Of a DNA stretch of 64,000 bases, positions 1 to 11,021 are shown piece by piece. Positions within the stretch are counted from its first letter, which is position 1. The number at the start of each line of letters is the position of its first letter. Location of the stretch: positions 88,686,608-88,750,607 of the forward strand of contig CAMZMU010000034.1 in assembly GCA_947311845.1 (NCBI GenBank), in the 5' to 3' direction. Both the position numbers and the translations under genes were made by a program. The notes below the pieces were generated by a model. That model was not told where the DNA came from and ran no database searches. It saw only the letters and a list, made by a program, of their open reading frames with translations. Origin of the DNA: Poa pratensis (taxonomy: Eukaryota > Streptophyta > Magnoliopsida > Poales > Poaceae).

Positions 1-1317
1 TTGGAAATGCTGGCAATAGTTGCCGGTTTATTTTGGACCACCTGCCTAGCCGGAGCACCCAATAGGCACTCCCAATAAATATATTGACCACCTCATTTTC
101 TTCACAAATATCAAATATTTGACTTAAATAAAACCATATTGCATAGCTTAAACACATAAATTAGTTCCACAATAGTTGAAGCATCTAAATAAAGTACATC
201 ATACAACACCACTAGGGGGTTGAGTTACAATTCCTCGGGCAGCCTTGAGCACTTGACCACATGCAGAACATGAAAATAAAATGTTGCATGTTTTTTATTT
301 TGTATATTGAGATAACATCCAATGATCCTTATGCGAATTCCTAGTAGTACGATTTCCCTTATCCGACGTGGCAACTCTCCTGGTAGACAGAAGCACAATG
401 TCTACCATTAAAGGTAGTACTGAACACCTATTAGTGACAACAACAAATCTTACAAGCAAATTTATTTCATGATTTCACAGAAAAATTTCATGACGCCCCC
501 GTTCCCAAATCACCACATCCCCAAAGTTAAGGGTATTGATTGTTATACCAAATCCTGCAAATTTTTGGTAACAATTTCTCTATTTTTTCTCTATTTCCAT
601 GTTCCAACTTAAACCTGAATTTTGACGCACAAGGAGAAAGCAAATGCGAAAAATTACAGGGCAAGTGTAGATGCTATGACAAGGCAATCTGATAACAAAG
701 TACTTGGTGATTAATATGCAGAGTAGTTGAGAGGTTATTTTGACATCTCCATGGGAAAAAGAAAGCACAAGAACGCCACTCCCAAGTATTTTGCATTACT
801 CATCCAAATCATTTGATAGATGGATGGGAAATAATATGAACAGATAACTAACAGTCGCCAGATAAAGTCCATTCATGAAACAACCTGCAAATTTAGTCAT
901 CCGTAATAAATTGATAAGGGTGTCTGCTTAAGACGATGTAGAACTTTGCAAAAGATGGGCACGTAGATGAAATCATGTACCACAAGATCAAAGTGATATT
1001 AACATATAAGTCGACAAAGCTCAGAAACCATGAAGTACCCATTTTGCTAAAACAGGAGCTATCATGACAAACAACTAAAACATGACCAGAACCTGAGCAA
1101 TGTATGCTCTCTGATTCTAATGCACTCCCCGGTTAATAGGCACAGTTGCAGAGATGCAATGAACTGACAAAACAGGGGCAAAACGAGGCTATTTATTTTG
1201 CATCTCAATGGCTAATTAGGATAGAGGCAGCCATATAGTACTAATACAGCTACCTGATTACATTAGTCTAGAAACCATGATTCACCATTGCTATTCACTG
1301 GCACAACCATGTCGCAG
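1..1317. other. AT-rich intergenic sequence, no gene recognised
   Basis: I see no reading frame with recognisable homology, no RNA gene and no transposon end here. The stretch is AT-rich and lies downstream of the minus-strand MATH-BTB pseudogene, so its right part may hold remnants of that gene's 3' untranslated region. A small minus-strand frame at 580-768 has no domain and looks fortuitous. Confidence 0.5.
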
Positions 1318-2372
1318 CTAAGGTGCTAAGGACATGGCGACGATTTCGATCATAAGGGAAGGGCAGCTCCTACTCAGATGCTGGAATCCGTCAGTGGTGA
1401 TGACTGCCTTCAAATTGGCTGGAGAGCCTAGAAAATCAAAGCACGCCCTCTTCAGCCCCTCACAGTGATGCTGCTCTGCTAGCGCCAAGATGATCGCCGC
1501 TGAGCCCACATTTATGTACTCGCACAGCTTCTCCTCGCAGACCACCTTCAGGCGTTCCATGCCGTACCTGTCCGCCGCGACGAGCAGGTGCTGGCACATC
1601 ACGTCTTCGTCCTCCTTCCTCATCTCCGGCAATGAGCCAGTGTACGCGAAACGGAGCAGCGCCTTGAACACCTCCGCCTCCATGTCTTCCACACGCACGA
1701 CGACACTGCAGGTGGCCCTGCCCTCCTTCATGGGCCCGAAAAGCTGCGGCGAAGACCGACGAGCGTGCAGTTAGAACGCACCGGTGCGCGGCGACGGTCT
1801 CCCCAGCGACCTCGAACACCACGTCGGCACCCTTCTCCATCTCGAGGAGCTCTCCCATATGCCGACGCAGGTCGCACGGGGGCACTGAGACGAAGGTCGG
1901 CCCATGCTCTTCCACCGCGCGGCAGGCGTGGACGACGACGATGTCGCAGCGGACGGTGAATGAATCGTTCCTGAGATGCTTGGAGCTCTCCAGGTCCTTC
2001 CTTGTGATGATGGTGCTGTACAACCAGCCTCTCCGGGGGATGAAGTTGTCCACCGATCCCAGCGGCGACGCTTGCGTCGCCTCGCCGGTGAGGCAGATGC
2101 CCCACCGCACCTTCACCGTCCCCACGACATCTCCGTCGGATTAATTCGAGGGATATGTATTCTTCGCCCGCCGAGGTTAGGCCATCGGGATTGGGATAGT
2201 AGTAGATGCACCAGCGATGGCCGCCGATGATGAAAGGGCGGGACTTGACGCGTCCGGTGGGAATGCCCTTGGTGCGGGAGTACCCGTGGATCGTGAGAAG
2301 GTGGTGCCCGCTCTGCGTGTCTGCCATGATGGCGGACCTAGACCGCTTGCCGGCGGCGCTAGCGGACGACAT
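1318..2372 (-). pseudogene. MATH-BTB (BPM-type) protein, frameshifted pseudogene
   Basis: Intact relatives are substrate adaptors of CUL3 E3 ubiquitin ligases: the MATH domain binds the target and BTB/POZ binds cullin-3. Grasses carry a greatly expanded family, usually intronless as here. The product starts at 2372. MATH-like sequence (GHHLLTIHGYSRTKGIPTG, then GGHRWCIYYYPN) is followed by NDSFTVRCDIVVV and the BTB start KGADVVFEVAGETVAAHRCV. The BTB core continues as EDVMCQHLLVAADRYGMERL and the frame ends at a TAG at 1318. Three frames are needed. One shift lies near 2130-2145 after EYISLELI, where part of the MATH domain also seems missing. Another lies near 1750-1760 at the FAA-LFGPM junction. 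The BTB half is well preserved, so inactivation looks recent. Sequencing error at both sites is the main alternative. Confidence 0.85.
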
Positions 2373-2554
2373 CGCCGACCTGCTCCGCGGGATTGGGAGC
2401 TCGCAACTGTCGTAGATCGGGGCGCTGCTTGGTGCTCTGCTGGGGGCGGTTTTGAGGGTTTACATGTCTACCGTGGTATCCTGGACTTGGGCCTGGATTT
2501 CTGGATATGGGCCAGGGCCACAAATTGTTCCGGTGGTTTTATCGATGAGAGCAC

Positions 2555-3620
2555 AAGGCCAGCAACTTACTCCCAGTGGATGTGATCATAAGTCGAACGA
2601 AGACTGAGCCTGACAAAGTGAGCTGGATTTTAACTAGAAATGGATGTTTTTCTGTGAAATCGCTTTATCAGTACTTGTGTGCAAGGAACGTTAGATTCCC
2701 TTATAAGCTTCTTTGGAAATTAAAATTACCTCTGAGGGTTAAGGTTTTTTGTTGGCCGGTGGTTAAGAATAAGGATATGACTAGGAATAATTTGAAGAAG
2801 AGAGGATGGAAGGGATGTGACCTTTGTGAGTTGTGTAGTGCGCAGGAAACTCAGGAACATCTGTTCTTCTCTTGCCCACTGGCTAAATATTGTTGGAGGG
2901 TTGTTTCGATAACTCTCAATTTGAATGGTGTACCTTCTTCTTTTCAATCAGCTATGCTCTGCCACTTTCTCTGGTCTAGAGAGAAAAGTGGTGATGGTAG
3001 GTGATGTTGCGGTTTGTTGGGCTGTGTGCGAAGCACGAAATAATTCGTATTTCCAAGGTGTGCATCTGAAAGATCCTACAGATGTTATTTTATCAGTTTG
3101 CCGTCTCTTACATGACTGGGCCAAACTGTAGAGAAACGTGCTGCGAAGAATCCTTCTACAGGGAGCCGATCTGTTAGCAAAGGTGGCACACAAGATTTTC
3201 AGGGCGAAATATGGCTGCAATCCTACGGTCCATAGAGTGTAGGGCTAAGTTCTTAGCCTATTCCTTCCTTCTGGATGCCTATGATCTCGAAGACTTTGTG
3301 TTGCTGGACCTCTCAGATCTTGTTCGGTTGTAGTAAAAACAAAAAGTTCTATCTACCTTTTACATTTCTTGTTGGGTAGTTCTGTTTCCGAGTCTGTGTT
3401 GGACCTCATTAGCTTTCAGCTGGTAGGTGTGACACAGGCAGAGTTTGGGGCTGTCCCAGCTCTGGTTTTCTGATGTTACTTGCTGCTGCTGCTGCTTTTG
3501 GTTAGAGAAAGCGCAACAAAAAAAATACTAAACCTGTGACATGTGTGTACCACCCTTGGTTTCATGTTTATGAAGCTGGGAGTCTCGTTTTTTAGTCTCC
3601 TACTATCGAAAAAAATTAAA
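2555..3620 (+). mobile_element. 5'-truncated LINE: C-terminal zf-RVT tail and 3' end
   Basis: The translated segment starting near 2576 matches the extreme C-terminus of plant L1-type ORF2. EPDKVSWILTRNGCFSVKSL leads into the reverse-transcriptase-associated zinc-binding domain (zf-RVT), with CDLCELC and then EHLFFSCPLAKYCW. The frame shifts near 2990 and continues to 3131. The piece ends in A-rich sequence, either about 3518-3530 or about 3608-3620, as expected for a retroposed LINE 3' end. It lies upstream of the MATH-BTB pseudogene and is related to, but not part of, the longer LINE at 5.4-10.9 kb. I could not find target-site duplications, so both borders are approximate. Confidence 0.75.
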
Positions 3621-3810
3621 ATATTATTATGCTAAAAAAATGAATATTGAAATCTAGAAACTGTAAGACCATCCACTATGTGTGCAAAAAGCGGTTCAAA
3701 AGGGATACTGAACCCGTTCAATAAATAGTGGTGCAAAAGCAACTCACATTTTTGGTTCGCTTACATGTGTGGATCCTTTGTGATAGAATGGAGAGAATGA
3801 GTGGACGGAG

Positions 3811-4829
3811 TAGAAAATTGATATTTTATTTATCTGATAGTAGATACAAAACTCCGGCAAAACTTTCTATATGACTTCTGGTCCATGCAAGAAATTTCAA
3901 CCACTTCTGATCTCTCGGAATTTAGCCAAACATGTTGGCGTTTTTGGCAGCATAGACACGCTAGTCGTGTTGGCTGTACTCCAAGGACTTCTCTAGAAAA
4001 TAGCCAACCTGACCGGCATGTCTATGATGCCCAAAAATGTCAAATACTAATCACAAGTTTTACCAGAAGAACGGTAAACAAGGTTTACTGCTCCATAATA
4101 CTCTTACGTGTACTGCAAGTGGGTGCACAATATGCAATTGGAAACGAGTTTGGAAATTAGCACTTTTACTTGCAAGTTAATGGTATTGTTATTGTGGCGC
4201 CAGATGAGCCATCATTTTCGTAACGATGTTTTTCTTATGACGTCATTGTGCTCTGCTTGTCGCTCCTCGCTTTGTCTCGCCCACTCGAAAGCAGCAGCTA
4301 GCATAGCACTATCACAATGATTTATCTAAGGAAGGCACTAATCATCTACTCCCTCCGTTCATAAAAGGATGTCTCAACATATCTCAAATATGTATGTATG
4401 TATGTACACACTAAATCATGTCTAGATACATGTAAATTTGAGATAGGATGAGACATCCTTTTGTGAACGGAGGGAGTAGTTCCTACCACTAATCATCGGC
4501 CACCGATGTCGACGCCGGCACCACTCCGGCACCAGCACGTGACCGTCCTGGAGTGGTGCCAGGTCTCGCCGTCGCCGGCGCCGGTGGCCGGGCAGCCGTG
4601 GGCGCTGCCGCTCACCTTCTTCAACCTCGCCTTCTGGGGCTTCCCCCCCGTGCAGCGCGTCTTCTTCTACGACCACCACCACAGCGCCGACGATGAGCTC
4701 CTGGACGTTCCGGACTTCCTCCGCCGCGAGCTGCCCTTGTTCAAGGCGTCCCTGGTGGCCGCGCTGCACCGCTTCTACCCGTTGGCCGGGAGGCTCACGT
4801 GCGACCTGCAGGATGAGCCCGAGGTCATG
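3811..4829 (+). repeat. Duplicated segment, unit 1: BAHD upstream region plus 5' coding part
   Basis: This stretch is closely similar to 15648-15690 joined to 17751-18595, from TAGAAAATTGAT through the shared motif GCCAAACATGTTRGCGTTTT into the first 107 or so codons of the acyltransferase. Similarity starts abruptly at 3811 and stops abruptly inside the coding region near 4829. The two copies differ by two insertions: a Stowaway MITE is present only here, and a 2-kb hAT-like element is present only in the other copy. I interpret it as the left end of unit 1 of a direct tandem duplication that also includes the WDR76 gene. Confidence 0.8.
4349..4476. mobile_element. Stowaway MITE (Tc1/Mariner type), 128 bp
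   Basis: The ends are perfect inverted repeats starting CTCCCTCCGTTCATAAAAGG, with the matching right end at 4449-4476. TA dinucleotides flank both sides (4347-4348 and 4477-4478), the target-site duplication of Stowaway elements. The paralogous upstream region of BAHD copy 2 lacks the element and has an uninterrupted site near 18237-18243. Insertion therefore followed the duplication, or this copy alone acquired it. A short TATG repeat lies inside at about 4391-4406. Confidence 0.93.
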
Positions 4830-4841
4830 GTAAAAAAATAA
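4506..4841 (+). pseudogene. BAHD acyltransferase copy 1, truncated after about 107 codons
   Basis: The protein begins MSTPAPLRHQHVTVLEWCQV and runs through the typical BAHD N-terminus (LPLTFFNLAFWGFPPVQRV, then RFYPLAGRL). Full enzymes of this family are about 450 residues and transfer acyl groups from CoA to flavonoid or phenolic glycosides in the cytosol. They need an HxxxD motif near residue 160, which is absent here. Homology to copy 2 stops after DEPEV at about 4829, and the frame ends at 4841 in unrelated sequence. The upstream region matches that of copy 2 apart from the MITE. I see no continuation before the LINE, so this is a dead 5' fragment and not an exon. Confidence 0.85.
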
Positions 4842-5399
4842 GACTCTCTTTAGTTTTCATTTTCTCATTTGCTTCATCTACATTAGCTTGACACACTCCC
4901 TACTGCCACTTTCTCAGCTGGCCTGTGTTTCAGTAACTCATATACATGTGTGGACAGTAAACTGGAGTTGAGCCGCTGAGAGTCTCCTTTCTCCTCTGTT
5001 TGCTTTATTTATCTCCATCCACCAATACGAGCGAAGGGGTACTAGCTTCATTTTGCTTTCATAAGGGTTGAGTAGTATGTTACAATGATTAGAGAACGTA
5101 ATTTAAACATTGTAGCAAAATCTAATAGTTGAAGGAGACCAAATTTTGCCCGCCCGGCCGACACTCCTTTCTTTGAGCATGTTTAGCAGAAATTTCCACC
5201 GATGTGCGAGTTGGGCCGTTTTTACGGCCCGAACAGGTACCGCATATCAAACCAGTCCGGATATTTTTTTTCCCAGGACCTCCGGATAAGCGACACCTCC
5301 AGCAGTATATCAACTGTATCGGGGTCATTTAGCCCCCCCCCCCCCCCCCCCCACCCGATACCTCAGCCGCGATTTAGTTCTCTCCACCACTAGGTTACT
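4842..5399. other. Non-coding junction between BAHD copy 1 and the LINE
   Basis: No gene is recognised. The left part is AT-rich. From about 5130 the sequence becomes GC-richer and may already be the LINE 5' untranslated region. It holds an inverted repeat, GTATCGGG at 5316-5323 and CCCGATAC at 5354-5361, around a run of 20 C residues. The true 5' border of the LINE could lie anywhere in this stretch because no target-site duplication was found. Confidence 0.4.
5333..5352. repeat. C20 homopolymer run inside a short inverted repeat
   Basis: Twenty consecutive C residues lie between the 8-base arms GTATCGGG and CCCGATAC. The minus strand therefore carries G20, which could form quadruplex-like structures. 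It sits just before or in the 5' untranslated region of the LINE. Run length at such sites is often unstable and error-prone in assemblies. Confidence 0.9.
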
Positions 5400-5460
5400 T
5401 TGATCTGGCGAGCAATTAGTCGTCATAGGCACCAGATTTCGCCGCCGCTAGGGTAGATCG

Positions 5461-7026
5461 ATGGCGGGCTCCACCATGCGTGGCGGACGCGACAGAGGCG
5501 CAGGTGGGCCGGCCTGGGGAGTCGCCGCGCCGCTTGCTCTACGCGGAGGCGGGTAGCTCCCGGGCGGTGCCGATCGAGATGTCGAACGAGAAGCCGAAGG
5601 AGGATGTGGTGGTCTCCGTGGATTTCGGCCAAATCCGGCCATGCTCCTGGGACGTGCTCGCCAAGCACGTGATGTCGATCTTCATGCGTACCGGGCGCGC
5701 CAATGACGAGCTCAAGGCCGCTACGACCGCGTTAGAGGAAGGCACTCCCGGTGATGCGGCCCGCCTCGAAGCCATGGTGGATGAGCACGACCTCGCGTGG
5801 GCGCTGCATAGGTCGACGACGAAGTAGTACCTCGCATTCGAGTAGATTGACAGGTGAAGAAGAAGAGGCAGATCTGATTGGACGTACTTCACCTGGTCTT
5901 CTTCGGTGGTCGACACACAACAGTCTGCAGCTGATTCAGGAGTCGAAGTCTGTGTCCGTAGTCAGAATCCAGAGGAGGAGGGGCTGCGTCTAAATGCAGC
6001 CCAGGCTCTGATTTCGGGCCCGACTGGAGAGCAGGGGAATCTGGCCGCGTTGCTGGCTGCTAAGGAGGCTGACCTTCCGGCGGCAGCCCACCACGGCCCA
6101 GCAGGTTCGCCGGCGACAGAGTCGGGCCTGCTGCAGGTGGCGGCGGTCTGTGGCCCAACTGGGTCTGCGGCTTCGAGTGGCCCAACTGGGTGGGCTATGC
6201 AGGCTTTGGTCCAGGCTGCTCCGGTGCCAGGCCTGGACGGGGCCTCTGCTAGCTCGGCCAAGGAGCTGGTGAGGGCTGCTGGGCCGGCCTCCGGGGCGGG
6301 ATCTTCTCCGACATTTTCCTCCCTGGATGGACCAGCGTCGGCTTCTACCGGGACGGGGATGGTCTCGTCTCCGACATTGACCAACCCGACCCACTCGGCT
6401 TCAGGTTCTGCGTCGGCGTTGGCTGGGTCGGCTGCTACATCACCTCCGCCGACCCAGGCTAATGCCTCCCAGGGGCCATGCTGTCTACACCTCCACCGAC
6501 CATTCCGGCCTTCACCACACCCCGTCGTAGTGGGAGGTTCGGCGTGGAGACGGATGGAGCCTCGGTGACGGATGAAGACTCCATGACGAAGGCCATGCGA
6601 CGCCAAGCGGCGCGTAACCTCGACTACTCCGGTACGGATTTGAATTCGAAATCTTTTTTGTCCTTTTCGCCTCAGTCAATTCATTCTAAACTTAGTAGTG
6701 TAGGTGTTAGTCTAGGTAATTGTAAAAATCAAATTCATGTTTCAACTAAAGTCTTGAGACACATGGAATTTGACCGTCTCACGGTTATTCCTAAAGTTTC
6801 GACTGGGTTGTCAGCCACCTATGTTGATGAGGAAGAAGCGATTGCCACATCAGATGGTCAGCTTCTTACTCATCTAATTGGTGAAGTGTTAGAGGGTGGT
6901 TTGGATGACGACGGCTTGAGCTCATTGTATGAGTTAAAAGCATCCAGTCGGAAATCCAAATCTAACTCCAACAAGCTGTCCCGAAAACGGGCAAAGTTAT
7001 CCAAATCCCCCACGGTTTCCCAATGA
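5461..7026 (+). pseudogene. LINE ORF1, frameshifted
   Basis: In L1 elements ORF1 encodes a nucleic-acid-binding protein that coats the transcript. Here the protein is spread over three frames: an N-terminal piece (MSNEKPKEDVVVSVDFGQI and following, to about 5825), a long Ala/Ser/Pro/Gly-rich middle (about 5906-6568), and a C-terminal piece to 7026. The C-terminal piece has RRQAARNLDYSGTDLNSKSF, a pattern I associate with the C-terminus of grass LINE ORF1, and a basic Lys/Ser-rich tail. I see no clear CCHC zinc knuckle. Its TGA stop overlaps the ORF2 ATG (ATGA at 7023-7026). The start could be the ATG at 5461 or a slightly later one. Confidence 0.7.
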
Positions 7027-10000
7027 ATGGCATGTTTGCAAATAGCAGAGGTCTTGGAGACTTGGCTAAACATTTGCACTTTGCTGGTAGCATTCGGGAC
7101 CATAATTTGGATTTTTAGCTATTTCTGAGACGGGAAGACGCGAGTTCTCGCAATCTCTATTGAACCGTCTTTCAGGCGGTATAGATTTTGAGTGGTTCTC
7201 GCGTCCTCCCCACGGCCGATCCGGAGGCATCTTACTAGGTATCAGGACAGATACCATGGAGGTGTTGGATGTTACAGATGGTGATTTTCATATAAAATTG
7301 CACATCCGTAATAAGTCTGACAACTTCATTTGGAGTCTTGTTACCGTGTATGGGCCGGCCCAGGAGGCGGCTAAGTCTGCTTTTCTTTGTGAAATGGTAA
7401 ACTTGGCAAGAGATAACCCTCATCCTTTCATCATTGGAGGAGACTTCAACTTGCTTCGCTTCCCATTCGAGAAAAGTAGAGGTCGGTTCGACAACCGTGG
7501 CCTCTTTTGTTCAACGCTGTCATTGAGAGCTTGAACTTAAGAGAGATCACAATGGTCGGGAGACAATTCACTTGGGCGAATTCTCTCCCGGAACCCACAT
7601 ACGAAAAGCTAGACCGCGTACTCATGGATACGGAGTGGGAATCTCGATTCCCACTGGTGTCGGTACGGGCTCTCGAACGTATTGAGGGATTGTCGGACCA
7701 TGCTCCCATTCTGTTGACCACTGGATTGCCTAGACCACAATGTAAACCACGTTTCAAATTTGAAATTGGGTGGTTACATCGTGAAGGCTTCCATGATATG
7801 GTCAAGCGTGTTTGGGAAAGACCGGTTGCTGGTGACACGCCAATCCAGAGGTGGAACAATAAGATTCGTGCTTTACGCACACACCTCGTTGGGTGGGCTC
7901 GTCATACTTCCGAATTACTTAAAAAAGAAAAGATACGACTTTCCTCCATAATCGATGCTCTAGAGGCTCTAGCAGAAGTTCGCCTGTTATCCGCACATGA
8001 GATTGAGCTAAAGAGCCAATCCAATGCACAGATTGCGAAACTTCTGCGGGAGGAGGAGTTAAAATGGTACCAACGATCCAAAGCCCAATTTATCCTAGAA
8101 GGAGACTCGAATACTCGCTATTTCCATAGTATTGCCAATGGCAGACACAGGAAAAAGCGAATTCATTCTCTTGTCCAGGAGGAGGGTACGATCGAGGGCC
8201 ATGAACAACTAAAGTCGTATATCACAAATTACTATAAAGGTCTGTTCGTGCACCAGAGGAAGGAAACTTCACATTGGATGAGTCACGAACGGATGATATA
8301 CCCCAGGTTTCAGAGGAGGAAAATGGTCTACTTACCAAACCCTATTCAGAGGAGGAAGTGAGAAAGGCCGTTTTCCAAATGAAACTTAATACAGCTCCTG
8401 GACCCGATGGCTTCCCGACGGAGTTCTACCAGAACTTCTGGGATGTCATCAAGTCGGATCTGCTACAACTATTCGCTTGTCTCCATGATGGACAACTTGA
8501 GCTGTTTCGTCTCAATTTTGGTAAGATAATTTTATTACCTAAGGTTAATGGGGCAGAAAGGATTCAACAGTACAGACCTATCTGCCTTCTTAACGTTAGT
8601 TTTAATTTTTTTACTAAAGTTGCTACGATCCGGCTGAATAGTGTGGCAGATCATGTGGTCCGTCCGTCTCAGACAGCTTTCATGCAAGGTCGTAACATCC
8701 TGGATGGGGTGGCGATCCTACATGAAACAGTCCACGAACTACATAGGAAAAAGCTGAATGGGGTAATTCTAAAAATTGATTTTGAGAAAGCTTATGATAA
8801 AGTCAATTGGTCTTTCCTCCAACAGACCCTCAGGATGAAAGGCTTTTCTCCTGAGTGGAGAGCGCTAGTTGAGAACTTTGTATCGAGAGGAAGTGTTGCT
8901 ATTAAAGTCAATGACGATTCTGGCAAGTTCTTTCAAACGAAAAAAGGTCTCAGGCAAGGTGACCCGTTATCGCCCATACTATTTAATATAGTGGCTGATA
9001 TGTTGGCTATCTTGATTGAACGCGCTAAATCTGAGGGCCAAATTGAAGGAGTGATTCCACATCTTGTAGATGGTGGCTTATCGATTCTTCAATATGCGGA
9101 CGACACAATACTCTTTATGGAACACGACGTCGAAAAAGCTCGTAATTTAAAGCTGATTTTATCAGCCTTTGAGCAGCTGTCGGGTCTTAAGATCAATTTC
9201 CATAAAAGTGAATTGTTTTGTTTTGGCGAGGCTCAAGAAAACGCCGCCTTGTATGCAGAACTTTTCGGCTGTGAGCAAGGTCAATTTCCTATCAACTATT
9301 TGGGTATCCCGATTCATTATCGGAGACTTACAAATGCTGAATGGAAAAAGGTGGAGGAAAGGCTCCAATTACGTCTGAATAGTTGGAAAGGCAAACTCTT
9401 ATCCCTGGGTGGGAGATTTGTACTCATTAATTCGGTACTGACAAACATGGTACTGTATATGATATCATTCTTCCAATTACCTAAAAGAATCTTAAAACGT
9501 TTGGATTACTTCCGATCTAGATTCTTTTGGCAAGGGGATAGTGAGAAGAAGAAATATCGGCTAACTATGTGGAGTGTGGTTTGCTGCCCTAAAGACCAAG
9601 GAGGGCTCGGAATTCATGACCTTGAGGTCAAGAACAGAGCTCTACTTGGGAAATGGCTCTCCAAGCTTCTGTCCGAAGATGGAATATGGCAAACCCTCCT
9701 CAGGAGGAAGTATGTGGGATCTCAATCCGTATCTCAGGTTACATGGAAACCTGGCGATTCGCACTTCTGGGCAGGCCTTATGGCTACAAAGAAGTTCTTT
9801 TTCCCACATGGATCTTTCTCAATTAGGGATGGATCGGAAATTCGATTCTGGGAGGATAAATGGCTAGGCCAGTCCACTCTCAGAGAACAATATCCGGCTC
9901 TGTACGCAATTGTACGAAACAAGAGTGACACAATCGCTAAGGTTTTGGGTACCTCCCAGCCAAATGTTTCGTTCAGGAGAAGTTTACTTGGAGCGAGGCA

Positions 10001-10709
10001 AGCATCCTGGAATGCTTTGCTCAACCGATTGAATCACATCAATCTGTCAGAAGGCCCAGATAAATTTCAATGGAATCTCACGAAGAATGGTAAATTCTCG
10101 GTTGATTCTATGTATAGAGTACTAATCTTACCCGTAGGACCGGTCGATATTAAAGATAATAATAAAATTTGGAAGATGAAGATTCCACTAAAAACTAAGG
10201 TGTTTGCGTGGTATCTCCGTCGAGGTGTAATTCTTACAAAAGATAACCTTGCCAAACGCAATTGGCACGGAAGCAGAAAGTGTGTCTTCTGTCATCATGA
10301 TGAGACCATTACACACTTATTCTTTCAGTGCGAATTAGCCAGGTCTATATGGTCAGCCATCCAGATAGGTTCTACCTTACATCCACCGCGTTCCGTTGCA
10401 AACATTTTTGGCAATTGGTTAAACGGGGTGGATCCTAGGTTTAAACTCTTCAGTAGGGTGGGAGCGATTGCCGTTATTTGGTCGCTGTGGCTATGTAGAA
10501 ATGACAAGGTTTTTAACGATAAAAATGCTTCTTTTATGCAGGTTATCTACCGGTGTACAGCATCGCTACGGGCATGGTCGGCCCTGCAACGTGTAGAGCA
10601 CCGAGACTTGTTTTTGGAGGTGGCGTCACGTTTGGAGGCTGCAGCCAGGGAGTTATTCTCCCGGCATGGATGGCAACATAGTCTCCGGATAGACCTACCA
10701 GCAGTTTAG
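7023..10709 (+). pseudogene. LINE ORF2: endonuclease, reverse transcriptase, zf-RVT; frameshifted
   Basis: Intact ORF2 nicks target DNA and copies the element's RNA at the nick. The start MNGMFANSRGLGDLAKH is typical. The endonuclease shows GGDFN near 7438 and SDHAPI near 7697. The reverse transcriptase shows NTAPGPDGFP, RPICLLNV, KIDFEKAYDKVNW, the GLRQGDPLSP turn and the catalytic YADD near 9093. The zinc-binding tail (CVFCHHDETITHLFFQC) is near 10280-10330. At least three frame changes disrupt it: one missing T near 7115, one near 7495-7507 just after the GGDFN region, and one near 8262. The RT part from 8274 to 10709 is one uninterrupted 811-codon frame, so decay is mild. Confidence 0.93.
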
Positions 10710-11021
10710 TCGGATCTACAATTTCTCATTCTGATATGTAATTCGTCTTTTTAATTTCAGTATTGGGTACTTGTGTCGTGAACTTTTGGCTGTGTGCATC
10801 CTAGCTATGCAGAGGCCGGGTGTAATGCTTAAAACTCTTAAGTAATAAAATCCCTTTATCTAAATTTTTTATTTTATTTCGTGTTTTGTTTTATGCACTA
10901 TGTAAAATAACTCCGTATGCGTGACGAATATCACGCGAACTGTTTGTTTGAATTTCCGGTATCGTGGATCTTATCTCCGAGCTGCTGGAGATTATCCAGA
11001 ATATGCTGGAGATGCTCTTGA

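Larger units (their letters stand above)
5400..10861 (+). mobile_element. L1-type LINE (non-LTR retrotransposon), nearly full length, inactive
   Basis: Two consecutive open reading regions are present: ORF1 (about 5461-7026) and ORF2 (7023-10709), the latter with apurinic endonuclease, reverse transcriptase and zf-RVT domains in L1 order. A 3' untranslated region with an AATAAA-like signal (TAATAAAATCCC near 10841) follows, ending in A/T-rich sequence near 10861. ORF1 and ORF2 each have several frameshifts, so this copy cannot move by itself. It fills the gap between truncated BAHD copy 1 and WDR76 copy A, where unit 1 has lost the sequence still present in unit 2. The left boundary is approximate. 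Confidence 0.9.

Noticed and set aside
3664..3735. Weak inverted repeat (CCACTATG...ATAGTGG) resembling a small MITE
   Set aside because: The arms are only 7-8 bp with mismatched interiors and no convincing target duplication.
5906..6606. Minus-strand frames of 134-214 codons
   Set aside because: They are shadows of the Ala/Gly/Pro-rich LINE ORF1 region; GC-rich sequence keeps the opposite strand open.
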